Source of the DNA: Achromobacter insuavis
GTDB lineage: Bacteria; Pseudomonadota; Gammaproteobacteria; Burkholderiales; Burkholderiaceae_B
Length of the DNA stretch: 64,000 nucleotides
NCBI RefSeq assembly: GCF_902859645.1
Contig: NZ_CADIJR010000004.1
Span: forward strand, 1-64,000
Direction of reading: 5' to 3'
This document shows positions 34,960 to 43,588 of the stretch, piece by piece; position 1 is the first letter of the stretch; the number at the start of each line of letters is the position of its first letter. The translations under genes were made by a program, and so were the position numbers. The notes under the pieces were generated by a model that did not search any database, was not told the DNA's origin, and saw only the letters and a program-made list of their open reading frames with translations.

Positions 34960-36294
34960 TCAGTGGAAGAACTCGGCGATCATCGTCGCGCCCAGGAAGG
35001 TGCCGGCGTTGGCCGCCAGCGACACCACCACGATCTTCCAGCCCAGCTTGCGGAAGGCCGGCAGGTCCTTCAGGATCGACAGGCCGGCCATGGCCAGGAT
35101 CACCGTCGTGAACGGCAGAAAGTTGACCTTGTTGACCGCGGCGATGATCTGGTCCGAATACGGCACCGCGCCGGGGCAGCCCACGGTCATCGCGATCAGC
35201 GACAGCACCGCCACGGCGGGCAGCTTGGGCACCACGCGCAGCAGCAGGTCGGCGATCACGACCAGCAGGATGATGATCAGCATGCCGGGCAGCGCGTCCA
35301 GGATCGGCACCTTGTAGCCGAACTGGTTGCCGACCAGCGCGAACAGGCCGCACACGGCGTAGGCCGTGAGGCGGTCGCCGAAGCCCATCTTCACGGCATG
35401 CGACGGCGCCTCGGTGGCGGCCGGGGTGTCGGCGGCGGTTTCGGCCTTGGCGCGCGAGAAGCGGCCCAGCACCGGCTCCAGCTTGCCGTACAGGAAGATG
35501 GTCGTCGGCAGCGAAATGAACAGCGTGAAGTAGACGCCCACCACCGTGGTCAGCAGGTTGGCGGCGGCGGCCAGCGCGGCCACCTGGTGCGCCACTTCCG
35601 GCGTCTGCTGCGAGGCGATGGCGCCCACGCCCGCGGCCATCATGCTGCCCGAGCCCACGCCGGCGCCCATGGCGAGCGAACGCGGATCGAAGATGTTCAG
35701 GCTGGTGATGAAGCCGGCCATCAGCGCCACGAACAGCGCGCCGATCACGGTGCCGGTGATGTACTCGGCCATCACGCCGCGGCCTTCGGGCGAATTCATG
35801 CCGTAGCGCTCGCCGATGATCGCCAGGCTGGGCTCGCGGCCCACCGAGAACGTCGCGCCGATGGCTTCGCGCTTGATGCCCAGCAGCAGCGCCAGCGGCA
35901 GGCCGATGGCCATGGTGCCGAAGAAGTGGCCGAACTCCTGGAACACCAGGGCCCAGCCGGCCTCGCGCACTTGCGGCAGCGAGCCGCCGACCATCAGGCC
36001 CAGCTTGGCCAGGAACGGCAGCAGCGCGTACTGCAGGTAGCCGCTGATGCGGGTCTGCATGGCGGTGTCGATGCCGACGCCGGACGGCAGGCGCTGGCCG
36101 ACGGCGGCCACCACCGCGCCGATGAAGATGGCCCAGAGCATGGGCTGCAGAACGATCTTGCCCGGACCCACCGCGAAGGTGGCGCTGCCGATCGCTTCGG
36201 ACACGAGCACCACCAGCAAGATGGCGACAAGCATGCGGATGCGGCTGGATAGCGGCATGGCGGGCATGGCCAGGCTGGCGCCGGCATGAGACAT
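34960..36294 (-). CDS. DUF3100 integral membrane protein
   Basis: 444 aa with about ten to twelve hydrophobic helices. Segments such as GSGSMMAAGVGAIAS, ISGYLQYALLPFLAKLGLMVGG and ATFSVGREPSLAIIGERYGMNSPEGRGVMAEYITGTVIGA match the DUF3100 family of uncharacterised transporters, related in layout to 2-hydroxycarboxylate/glutamate-type carriers. It is divergent from a LysR gene, an arrangement typical of substrate-induced uptake. Substrate unknown; no metabolic enzyme is attached, unlike in some genomes where an amidohydrolase follows. Confidence 0.75.
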   Translation of the reverse strand: MSHAGASLAMPAMPLSSRIRMLVAILLVVLVSEAIGSATFAVGPGKIVLQPMLWAIFIGAVVAAVGQRLPSGVGIDTAMQTRISGYLQYALLPFLAKLGLMVGGSLPQVREAGWALVFQEFGHFFGTMAIGLPLALLLGIKREAIGATFSVGREPSLAIIGERYGMNSPEGRGVMAEYITGTVIGALFVALMAGFITSLNIFDPRSLAMGAGVGSGSMMAAGVGAIASQQTPEVAHQVAALAAAANLLTTVVGVYFTLFISLPTTIFLYGKLEPVLGRFSRAKAETAADTPAATEAPSHAVKMGFGDRLTAYAVCGLFALVGNQFGYKVPILDALPGMLIIILLVVIADLLLRVVPKLPAVAVLSLIAMTVGCPGAVPYSDQIIAAVNKVNFLPFTTVILAMAGLSILKDLPAFRKLGWKIVVVSLAANAGTFLGATMIAEFFH

Positions 36295-36589
36295 CGGATT
36301 CCCCTGAGTACGTGAGTAGGTATTGGAGCGGCCCGATCGGCGCCTCCACGGCGGTCGCCCCCGGGCTGGAGGGCCGGTACGGGGCGGCTCGCGGGGCGAG
36401 CGGGCGGCAGCGGCGATTTTCGCCCGGGGGCCGGCGCGCCAACCATGACACCGCCAGGGCTAATGTGTTGCGTAAAATGCAACGGATGCCCCTAGACAGG
36501 GAATTTTTTGCAAGAACCAGCAATACATAAGGGTAAACCCTCAATATATTGCAGACCGAACCGATGTCTTTGCGCCACGGAGCACCGCC
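36295..36589. other. 295-bp divergent region, DUF3100 gene / LysR gene
   Basis: The left half is GC-rich leader of the DUF3100 gene. The right half (36450-36580) is AT-rich and holds the palindrome listed at 36467-36483, plus TTGCA words at 36508 and 36549 that may be extra half-sites. Confidence 0.45.
36467..36483. promoter_or_regulatory. Candidate LysR operator GTTGC-N7-GCAAC
   Basis: GTTGCGTAAAATGCAAC is a perfect 5-bp inverted repeat with a 7-bp A/T-rich spacer. It contains the T-N11-A form of LysR recognition sites, in the gap between the divergent DUF3100 and LysR genes. Confidence 0.6.
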
Positions 36590-37513
36590 ATGGACGAAAA
36601 ACTCGACGCCCGCCGCACCCATTACTTCATGCAGGTCATGAGCCGGGGTTCGGTGCGCGGCGCCGCCGAAGTGCTGAACATGGACCCGTCCGCCGTCAGC
36701 CGCGCCATCGCGGCGCTGGAGCGCGACTGCGGCATGGCCCTGTTCGAGCGGCGCGGCCGCGGCGTGGTGCCGACCGACGCCGGCCACATCCTGGCGCGCT
36801 ACGTGAAGCGCCAGCAGAACATCCAGGAAAGCTTCTTCTCGGAAATCGACAGCCTGCGCAAGGCGGAGCGCGGCCACATCGACCTGGTGCTGGGCGAAGG
36901 CTTCGTCGAGCTGATGTTCGACCGGGTGCTGCCCGGCTACTGGCGCAGCCATCCCGAGGTGACGCTGGACATCGACGTGGCCCGCACCTCCGAGATCGTG
37001 CAGCGCATCGTCGACGACCTGGCCTATATCGGGCTGGTGTTCCAGCCGCCCAACGACGCCCGGCTGCGCACGCACTACTCGCGGCCCGAGCCGATCCGCG
37101 CCATCGTGCGCCAGGAACATCCGCTGACGCGCCTGCAACGGCCGCTGCTGCTGACCGACCTGGTCGAGTACCCCGGCGCCTCGATGCAGGAAGGCTTCGG
37201 CGTGCGCCAGCACATCCAGGCCGCCGAGATCAGCGAACAGGTGCGGCTGCGCAACGTGCTGACCACCTCGTCGTTCAAGGCGCTGTGGCAGTTCGCCGCC
37301 ACCGGCATCGGCTACGCCCTGACGCCGCCCATCGCGGTCACCGCCGACATGGCCGCGATGCGCCTGGCCAGCCTGCCGCTGGCCAACCCCATCCTCAACC
37401 AGGGCAGCCTGCACGTGCTCAGCCGCGCCGGCCGCCACATCTCGCCAGCCGCGCGCGAACTGCTGGACCACATCGTGCGCGGCATCGGCACGCCCGCCGC
37501 CGGCGCCATCTGA
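36590..37513 (+). CDS. LysR-family transcriptional regulator
   Basis: 307-aa LysR protein. HTH YFMQVMSRGSVRGAAEVLNMDPSAVSRAIAALERDCG, linker helix through QQNIQESFFSEIDSLRKAERG, then an effector domain (PGYWRSHPEVTLDIDVARTSEIVQRIVDDLAYIGLVF). It starts at ATG 36590, divergent from the DUF3100 carrier that it probably controls. Effector unknown. Confidence 0.88.
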   Translation: MDEKLDARRTHYFMQVMSRGSVRGAAEVLNMDPSAVSRAIAALERDCGMALFERRGRGVVPTDAGHILARYVKRQQNIQESFFSEIDSLRKAERGHIDLVLGEGFVELMFDRVLPGYWRSHPEVTLDIDVARTSEIVQRIVDDLAYIGLVFQPPNDARLRTHYSRPEPIRAIVRQEHPLTRLQRPLLLTDLVEYPGASMQEGFGVRQHIQAAEISEQVRLRNVLTTSSFKALWQFAATGIGYALTPPIAVTADMAAMRLASLPLANPILNQGSLHVLSRAGRHISPAARELLDHIVRGIGTPAAGAI

Positions 37514-37599
37514 TACGGTCGCCTGGGGCGAATCTGCATCTGCCCCGCCCGCGCCGGGGCGGCTACAGTGGGCGCATCCCCTTTCAGGAGACCATCCCG

Positions 37600-37791
37600 A
37601 TGCTCAGCTTCCTGCGCACGGTCAAATCCGTCCTGTGGGGCTTTTTCGGCGTGCGCCGCGGCCGCGGTTACGACGCCGACATCGCCCACAACAAACCCGC
37701 CCCGCTGATCCTCACCGGCCTGTTGATGGCGGCCTGCCTGGTCGTGATCCTGGTGCTGGTGGCGCGCTGGGCGGTCAACGCCGCGCTGTAG
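37600..37791 (+). CDS. DUF2970 small membrane protein
   Basis: 63 aa. A conserved N-terminal segment FLRTVKSVLWGFFGVRRGRGYDAD is followed by one hydrophobic helix (LILTGLLMAACLVVILVLVARWAV). This is the DUF2970 pattern found in many beta- and gammaproteobacteria; function unknown. RBS CAGGAGACC. It is short and sits 86 bp after the LysR gene. Confidence 0.85.
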   Translation: MLSFLRTVKSVLWGFFGVRRGRGYDADIAHNKPAPLILTGLLMAACLVVILVLVARWAVNAAL

Positions 37792-37958
37792 GCCCCACCG
37801 TTGGGGAATCCCCCCGGGCGTGGAGGGCATACGCTTATTACCAGAATGACTTAGACGCTCGAAGCGGCTGCCTGTTACGGTTATGAATCCCCCAGTCCCC
37901 GCCCACGGCGGGCCACGCTTGCGGGGACCAGACCGAGAAGACCTCAAGGGCAGTAGAC

Positions 37959-39695
37959 ATGTACGTGTATGACCCCGTCGACCAGCAGCTTGTCGAAGAG
38001 CGTGTGGCGCAGTTCGCCGACCAGACGCGCCGCTTCCTCGACGGCCAGCTCACCGAAGATGATTTCCGCGTCCTGCGCCTGCAGAACGGCCTGTATATCC
38101 AGCGCCACGCGCCGATGCTGCGGGTGGCCATCCCCTACGGCATCCTGGCCTCGCGCCAGCTGCGCACCCTGGCGCACATCGCGCGCAAGTGGGACCGCGG
38201 CTACGGCCACTTCAGCACGCGCCAGAACATCCAGTTCAACTGGCCCAAGCTGGAAGACGTGCCGGACATCCTGGCCGAACTGGCCACGGTGCAGATGCAC
38301 GCCATCCAGACCAGCGGCAACTGTATCCGCAACACCACCACCGACCACTTCGCCGGCGTCGCGCCGGACGAGCTGATCGACCCGCTGGTGTGGTGCGAGA
38401 TCATCCGCCAGTGGTCCACGCTGCATCCCGAATTCGCGTTCCTGCCGCGCAAGTTCAAGATCGCCGTCAGCGGCGCCGTGCAGGACCGCGCGGCGGTCGG
38501 CGTGCACGACATCGGCCTGCAGGCGGTCGAGCGCGATGGCAAGCTCGGTTTCCGCGTCTGGGTCGGCGGCGGCATGGGCCGCACGCCGATCGTCGGCAAG
38601 CTGATCAACCCCTTCGTCGAATGGCAGGACCTGCTGACCTACATGCAGGCCGCGCTGCGGGTCTACAACCTGCATGGCCGCCGCGACAACAAGTACAAGG
38701 CGCGCATCAAGATCCTGGTGAAGGACCTGACGCCGGAAGTCTATGCGCAGCAGGTGGACGAACAGTGGCAGCTGATCAAGGGCGGCCCCGACACCATCAC
38801 GCAGGAATTCGTCGACACCATCGCCGCGCGCTTCATCTGGCCGCAATACGACGCGGCCGCGGCCAACGACACCGACAACACCGCGGCGCTGGCCGCCGCC
38901 GATCCGCGCTTCGCGCGCTGGGTCCGCACCAACGTGCACGCCCACAAGACGCCGGGCTACGCCGCCGTCACCGTCTCGCTCAAGGCCACCGGCGTGCCGC
39001 CGGGCGACATCACCGCCGACCAGATGGACGCGGTGGCCGCGCTGGCCGATGAATACGGCTTCGGCGAACTGCGCGTGTCGCACGAGCAGAACCTGATCCT
39101 GGCCGATGTGCGCCGCGCCCGCCTGCACGAACTGTGGGGCAAGCTGGAGGCGCTGAACCTGGCCACGCCCAACGTCGGCCTGCTGACCAACATCATCGCC
39201 TGTCCGGGCGGGGATTTCTGCGCGCTCGCCAACGCCGTGTCGATCCCCGTGGCCGAGGCCATCCAGCGCCAGTTCGACAACCTCGACTACCTGTTCGAGA
39301 TCGGCGAACTTGACCTGAACATCTCCGGCTGCATCAACTCCTGCGGCCACCACCACGTCGGCCACATCGGCATCCTGGGCGTCGATAAGGCCGGCGAAGA
39401 GTGGTACCAGGTCACCATCGGCGGCCGCCAGAACGGCGCCGCCAAGCCGCTGCCCGACATCGAATCGACGAAGGGCGGCGGCGCCGCCATCGGCCGCATC
39501 ATCGGCCCGTCGTTCGCCCGCGACCAGGTGCCGGGCGTGGTCGACCGCCTGATCCAGACCTACCTGGGGCTGCGCGACAGCGAAGAAGAACGCTTCATCG
39601 ACGTGGTGGACCGGGTCGGCATTGATCCCTTCAAGCAGGACGTCTATTCGGACCCCGCCTTTGCCAAGCCCGCGCAGGAGGCCGCCCATGTCTGA
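37959..39695 (+). CDS. cysI: Siroheme [4Fe-4S] sulfite/nitrite reductase, hemoprotein
   Basis: 578-aa reductase that makes sulfide from sulfite (or ammonia from nitrite) using siroheme coupled to a 4Fe-4S cluster. Seen: siroheme-binding segments GHFSTRQNIQFNW and TSGNCIRNTT, and the cluster ligands CPGGDFC (C-x5-C) and ISGCINSCGHHH (C-x3-C). This is the single-subunit betaproteobacterial type, with no flavoprotein CysJ next to it. It overlaps the DUF934 gene by 8 bp, the conserved partner, so assimilatory sulfite reduction is the favoured role. Confidence 0.92.
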   Translation: MYVYDPVDQQLVEERVAQFADQTRRFLDGQLTEDDFRVLRLQNGLYIQRHAPMLRVAIPYGILASRQLRTLAHIARKWDRGYGHFSTRQNIQFNWPKLEDVPDILAELATVQMHAIQTSGNCIRNTTTDHFAGVAPDELIDPLVWCEIIRQWSTLHPEFAFLPRKFKIAVSGAVQDRAAVGVHDIGLQAVERDGKLGFRVWVGGGMGRTPIVGKLINPFVEWQDLLTYMQAALRVYNLHGRRDNKYKARIKILVKDLTPEVYAQQVDEQWQLIKGGPDTITQEFVDTIAARFIWPQYDAAAANDTDNTAALAAADPRFARWVRTNVHAHKTPGYAAVTVSLKATGVPPGDITADQMDAVAALADEYGFGELRVSHEQNLILADVRRARLHELWGKLEALNLATPNVGLLTNIIACPGGDFCALANAVSIPVAEAIQRQFDNLDYLFEIGELDLNISGCINSCGHHHVGHIGILGVDKAGEEWYQVTIGGRQNGAAKPLPDIESTKGGGAAIGRIIGPSFARDQVPGVVDRLIQTYLGLRDSEEERFIDVVDRVGIDPFKQDVYSDPAFAKPAQEAAHV

Positions 39696-40233
39696 GCTCT
39701 ATGCCCACGACGCGCCCGGCCCGCACCTGATCCGCAACGGCCGGCTGGAAGCCGACAGCGCCCGCCCCTTCGTGCCCGACCCCGAGGTGGCGGCCGACGG
39801 CCAGGTGCCGACCGACGAGCCCGGCTGGATCGTGCCGCTGGCCACCTGGAAAGCCTCGCACGCCACGCTGCGCCGCCATCGCCATCCGGTCGCGGTCCTG
39901 CTGGGGCCGGACGCCGACCTGCGCGACCTGCTGGAAGCCGACGGCACGCTCGACCCGGCGGGCATCGCCTTCATCGCGGTGGACTTCCCCGTCTACACCG
40001 ATGGCCGCGGCTACTCGCTGGCACAACTGCTGCGCACCCGCTATCAGTGGACCGGCGAGCTGCGGGCGGTGGGCGACGTGATGATCGACACCATCCACTA
40101 CCAGGCGCGCGTCGGCTTCGACAGCTTCCTGGTCAAGCCGGGCCATGACCCGCGCAAGGCGCTGGATGCGTTCAAGACCTTCACGGTGCATTACCAGAAG
40201 ACCTACCGCGCGCCGGCGCCCGCCCAGGCCTGA
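39688..40233 (+). CDS. DUF934 protein, sulfite-reductase partner
   Basis: 181 aa, DUF934 family. Conserved C-terminal half VDFPVYTDGRGYSLAQLLRTRYQWTGELRAVGDVMIDTIHYQARVGFDSF is visible. The family is nearly always found behind the siroheme reductase in proteobacteria and is thought to help electron supply or assembly; the mechanism is not settled. The start overlaps the reductase stop; the 3' end overlaps the convergent IclR gene by 31 bp. Confidence 0.9.
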   Translation: MSELYAHDAPGPHLIRNGRLEADSARPFVPDPEVAADGQVPTDEPGWIVPLATWKASHATLRRHRHPVAVLLGPDADLRDLLEADGTLDPAGIAFIAVDFPVYTDGRGYSLAQLLRTRYQWTGELRAVGDVMIDTIHYQARVGFDSFLVKPGHDPRKALDAFKTFTVHYQKTYRAPAPAQA

Positions 40234-40979
40234 CGCCCCAGCTGGGCGCGGATCAATTCCGCAATCGCGCGCTGGCGCGGCGCCTGCATCCGGTCGATCA
40301 GGCTCGACACGCTGACCGCCAGCCGCGGATAGCCGCTGGCGTCGCACAGCGCCACCCCCACGCCCAGCACGCCCGGCACGGCGGCATTGCCCACCACCGC
40401 CCAACCGCGGTCGCGGGCGTTCTCGGCCAGCCGCCGCATCTGCGCCACCGTCATGCCGCCATAGGCGCGCAGGGCCTGTTCATTCTGCGCGATCACCTCG
40501 TCGGCCTCGGCCGGCGGCAGGGCGCCCAGCAGCGCCAGGCCAGCCGCGCCCACGCCCAGCGGCTGGCGATGGCCGATCGTCACCGCCAGCACCTGCACCG
40601 GGTAGTTGCCGACCTCGCGATGCAGGCATAGCGAATCGCCGCCGGCACGGCAGATCAGGAACGCCGAATCGCCGCTGACATCGCTGATCTGCCGCAGCAC
40701 CGGCCGCAGGCCGCGCACCGCTTCGGCGTGCGGATCGCCGGCCATCATCACGCCCAGCTCCGCCACGCGCCAGTGCGGCGCATCCGGCTCGCGCAGCGCG
40801 TAACCCTCCTGCGCCAGCACGTCCAGATAGCGGTACACGGTGGAGCGCTGCATGCCGGCGGCGCGCGCGATGTCGGTCACGTGCATGCCGGCGGCCCCCG
40901 CCTGGCGCAACACGCCCAGCACCCGCAGCCCGCGCCGCAGCACCCGCGGCCCGCCGTCATCGCTTTCCGTCTTGTTCAT
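40203..40979 (-). CDS. IclR-family transcriptional regulator
   Basis: 258-aa IclR protein. HTH MHVTDIARAAGMQRSTVYRYLDVLAQEGYA, effector domain IGHRQPLGVGAAGLALLGALPPAEADEV and VSVSSLIDRM. It is divergent from the Bug/ligase/lyase operon across a 102-bp gap with the TGTC-N9-GACA site and probably controls it. Its end overlaps the end of the DUF934 gene by 31 bp. The effector is unknown. Confidence 0.9.
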   Translation of the reverse strand: MNKTESDDGGPRVLRRGLRVLGVLRQAGAAGMHVTDIARAAGMQRSTVYRYLDVLAQEGYALREPDAPHWRVAELGVMMAGDPHAEAVRGLRPVLRQISDVSGDSAFLICRAGGDSLCLHREVGNYPVQVLAVTIGHRQPLGVGAAGLALLGALPPAEADEVIAQNEQALRAYGGMTVAQMRRLAENARDRGWAVVGNAAVPGVLGVGVALCDASGYPRLAVSVSSLIDRMQAPRQRAIAELIRAQLGRQAWAGAGAR

Positions 40980-41046
40980 TTTCTGGACACCTTGCGTTGC
41001 TGAGGCGCTTATCAAAGCCCAATATGAAATCGGGCAGGCAAAGATC

Positions 41047-41063
41047 TGTCCAGATATTAGACA
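41047..41063. promoter_or_regulatory. Candidate IclR operator TGTC-N9-GACA
   Basis: TGTCCAGATATTAGACA is an imperfect palindrome in the divergent gap between the IclR gene (start 40979) and the Bug gene (start 41082), just before the latter's RBS. Confidence 0.5.
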
Positions 41064-41081
41064 AACGAGACGGAGACAACC

Positions 41082-42071
41082 ATGCAGACATTCAGCAGGC
41101 GGCTGGCCGCCAGCGCCGCGGCCCTGGCGGGCGCCCTGGCATTCGCGACCGCCAGCCAGGCCGCCAAGCCCTATCCCGAACGCCCGGTGACCCTGGTGGT
41201 CGGCTATGCCGCCGGCGGCGCCACCGACATCGTCGCGCGCCTGGTGGCCAAGGCCCTGAACGAGGAACTGGGCCAGACCATCGTGGTGGAGAACAAGACC
41301 GGCGCCAACAGCAACATCGGCGCCGAAATCGTCTCGCGCGCCGCGCCCGACGGCTACACGCTGTACGTCGGCTCGATCGCCAACACCATCAACCGCACGC
41401 TCTACAGCAAGCTCAACTACGACTTCATCAAGGACTTCAAGCCGATCGGCCTGCTGGCGACCATCCCCAACATCCTGGTGGTCAACCCCAAGCTGCCGGT
41501 CAAGACCGTGCCCGAATACCTGGCCTACGCCAAGGCCCATCCCGGCAAGCTGACCTGCGCCTCGTCGGGCAGCGGCTCGTCGATCCACCTGTCGTGCGAG
41601 CTGTTCAAGATGCAGACCGGCACCGACATCCTGCACGTGCCCTATCGCGGCAGCGGCCCGGCGGTGGCCGACCTGCTGGGCGGCCAGGTCGACTCGATGT
41701 TCGACAACCTGCCCTCGTCGCTGCCGCACGTGCAGGCCGGCAAGCTGCGCGCCATCGGCGTCACCTCGCCGCAGCGCCTGCCGGCCGTGCCCGACGTGCC
41801 GACGCTGGCCGAGTCCGGCCTGCCCGGCTTCGACGTCGAATCGTGGTTCGGCCTGATGGCGCCCGCCGGCACCCCGCCAGCGGTCATCGAGCGCCTGAAC
41901 CAGGCCATGAACAAGGCGCTGGCCAATCCGGCGCTGCTGGCCTCGTTCCAGCAATCGGGCTTCTACGCGCCGCAGCCGCCCAACACGCCCGAGACCTTCG
42001 GCAAGAAGATCGCCAGCGAAATCGACAAATGGAGCGCCGTGGTCAAGCGCGCCGACATCAAAGCCAACTGA
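41082..42071 (+). CDS. Bug-type (TTT family) solute-binding protein
   Basis: 329-aa periplasmic protein. A signal peptide RLAASAAALAGALAFATASQA is followed by YPERPVTLVVGYAAGGATDIVARLVAKALNEELG, VVENKTGANSNIGAEIVSRAAPDGYTLYVG and HVPYRGSGPAVADLLGGQVDSMFDNLPSSLPHV, the classical Bug pattern. Bug proteins bind carboxylates; the TctAB membrane partners are not in the window, so it may share them or act as a sensor. First gene of the IclR-linked operon. Confidence 0.92.
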   Translation: MQTFSRRLAASAAALAGALAFATASQAAKPYPERPVTLVVGYAAGGATDIVARLVAKALNEELGQTIVVENKTGANSNIGAEIVSRAAPDGYTLYVGSIANTINRTLYSKLNYDFIKDFKPIGLLATIPNILVVNPKLPVKTVPEYLAYAKAHPGKLTCASSGSGSSIHLSCELFKMQTGTDILHVPYRGSGPAVADLLGGQVDSMFDNLPSSLPHVQAGKLRAIGVTSPQRLPAVPDVPTLAESGLPGFDVESWFGLMAPAGTPPAVIERLNQAMNKALANPALLASFQQSGFYAPQPPNTPETFGKKIASEIDKWSAVVKRADIKAN

Positions 42072-42082
42072 GGAGCACCAGG

Positions 42083-43588
42083 GTGTACCCGATCGATTTC
42101 TTTTTCCGCGCCGCCGAGCAATACCCGGAGCGCGTGGCGCTGGACGCGCCCGAGGGCCAGGTGACGTACGAGCAGCTGGCCGCGCAGGTGCGCGCGCTGG
42201 CGGCCGCGCTGCAGGACCTGGACCCGGCGCCGCAGACCCGCGTCGCCCTCTGCGCCGGCAACACCGGTCGCCACATCCTGGCGCTGCTGGCGGTGCTGGC
42301 CAGCGGCAAGGTCTGGGTGCCGCTCAACACCCGCAGCACGGCGCGCGAGATCGGGCGCATCCTGGATGCCACCGAACCGTCCATCGTCATGGTGGACGGC
42401 GCCGGCGACGCCCTGGTCGCGGCGGGCGCGCCGCACCGCGTCAGCCTGTCGGCGGACGCCGCCGGCCTGGATGTCGACACCCTGCTGCAACGCGGCGTCG
42501 GGCGCGAACCGCTGCGCCACGCGCTGCCGCGCGACGCCACCCAGGCAATCAAATTCACCGGCGGCACCACCGGCCTGCCCAAGGGCGTGATGCAGCCCTA
42601 TCACGCCTGGAACGCCGCCATCATCAACCAGATCCACAGCTGGGGCCTGACGCACGAGGACCGCTACGTGGTCGCCGCGCCCGTCACGCACGGCACCGGC
42701 ACCTACCTCTTGCCGGTGCTGGCGCGCGGCGGCGCCCACGTGCTGCTCGACAGCGCCACGCCGGCCTCGATCACCACCGCCTTCCGCGAACGCGGCGGCA
42801 CCCTCAGCTTCATGCCGCCGACGCTGATCTACATGATCATGGCGCAGCCGGGCGTGTCGCGCGCCGACTTTCCGGCGCTGCGCAACCTGATCTACGGCGG
42901 CGCGCCGATGCCGCCCGAGAAGATCGAACGCGCCCGCGCCTTCTTCGGCCCGGTGCTGGGCACCACCTACGGCCAGACCGAGGCGCCGCAGATCGTCACG
43001 GTGCTGCGCCCCGCCGACCTCGAATCGCCCGACAACCGCGCCTCGGTCGGCCGCGTCACCTGGCTGTCGGACGTCGCCATCATGGACCCGGCCGGCGCGC
43101 TGCTGCCGCGCGGCGAGATCGGCGAAGTGGTGGTGCGCGGCGACCTGGTGATGTCGGGCTACTGGCGCCTGCCCGAGAAGACCGCCGAGACCATCGTCGA
43201 TGGCTGGCTGCACACCGGCGACACCGGCCTGATCGACGCGCGCGGCTACCTGTTCCTGAAGGACCGGCTGCGCGACGTCATCATCACCGGCGGCTTCAAC
43301 ATCTATCCCGTCGACGTCGAGAACGCGCTGTCGGCCCACCCCGCCGTATACGAATGCTCGGTGTTCGGCCTGCCCGACGACAAGTGGGGCGAAGCCGTCC
43401 ACGCCGCGGTGCAGCTGCATCCCGGCGCGCCCGCCGATGCCGATGCGCTCAAGGCGCACGTGCGCGGCCTGCTCGGCCCGGTCGCCACGCCCAAGCAGAT
43501 CCACATCCATGACAGCCTGCCGCGCTCGCCCGTCGGCAAGGTGCTCAAGAACGCCGTACGCGACGCGGCCCTCAAGGAGTCTTCATGA
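42083..43588 (+). CDS. Class I adenylate-forming acyl-CoA ligase
   Basis: 501-aa AMP-binding enzyme, expected to make an acyl-CoA from an acid, ATP and CoA. Core motifs: TGGTTGLPKGVM (P-loop), GTTYGQTEAPQ, WLHTGDTGLID, RLRDVIITGGFNIYPVDVE hinge, and the C-terminal catalytic Lys in RSPVGKVLKNAV. It begins with GTG at 42083 after RBS AGGAGCAC. It overlaps the citryl-CoA-lyase-like gene (ATGA). With that partner it may activate a hydroxy-tricarboxylate or other branched acid before cleavage (inference). Confidence 0.9.
   Translation: MYPIDFFFRAAEQYPERVALDAPEGQVTYEQLAAQVRALAAALQDLDPAPQTRVALCAGNTGRHILALLAVLASGKVWVPLNTRSTAREIGRILDATEPSIVMVDGAGDALVAAGAPHRVSLSADAAGLDVDTLLQRGVGREPLRHALPRDATQAIKFTGGTTGLPKGVMQPYHAWNAAIINQIHSWGLTHEDRYVVAAPVTHGTGTYLLPVLARGGAHVLLDSATPASITTAFRERGGTLSFMPPTLIYMIMAQPGVSRADFPALRNLIYGGAPMPPEKIERARAFFGPVLGTTYGQTEAPQIVTVLRPADLESPDNRASVGRVTWLSDVAIMDPAGALLPRGEIGEVVVRGDLVMSGYWRLPEKTAETIVDGWLHTGDTGLIDARGYLFLKDRLRDVIITGGFNIYPVDVENALSAHPAVYECSVFGLPDDKWGEAVHAAVQLHPGAPADADALKAHVRGLLGPVATPKQIHIHDSLPRSPVGKVLKNAVRDAALKESS

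Noticed and set aside
34862-37471. An 869-codon frame antisense to the LysR gene and in another frame of the DUF3100 gene
   Set aside because: It spans two well-supported genes and the intergenic promoter, with low-complexity translation only. It is a GC-bias shadow.
40980-41954. Upstream extension of the IclR frame to 41954
   Set aside because: The extension lies antisense to the Bug gene and crosses the promoter; the real start is ATG 40979 before the HTH.
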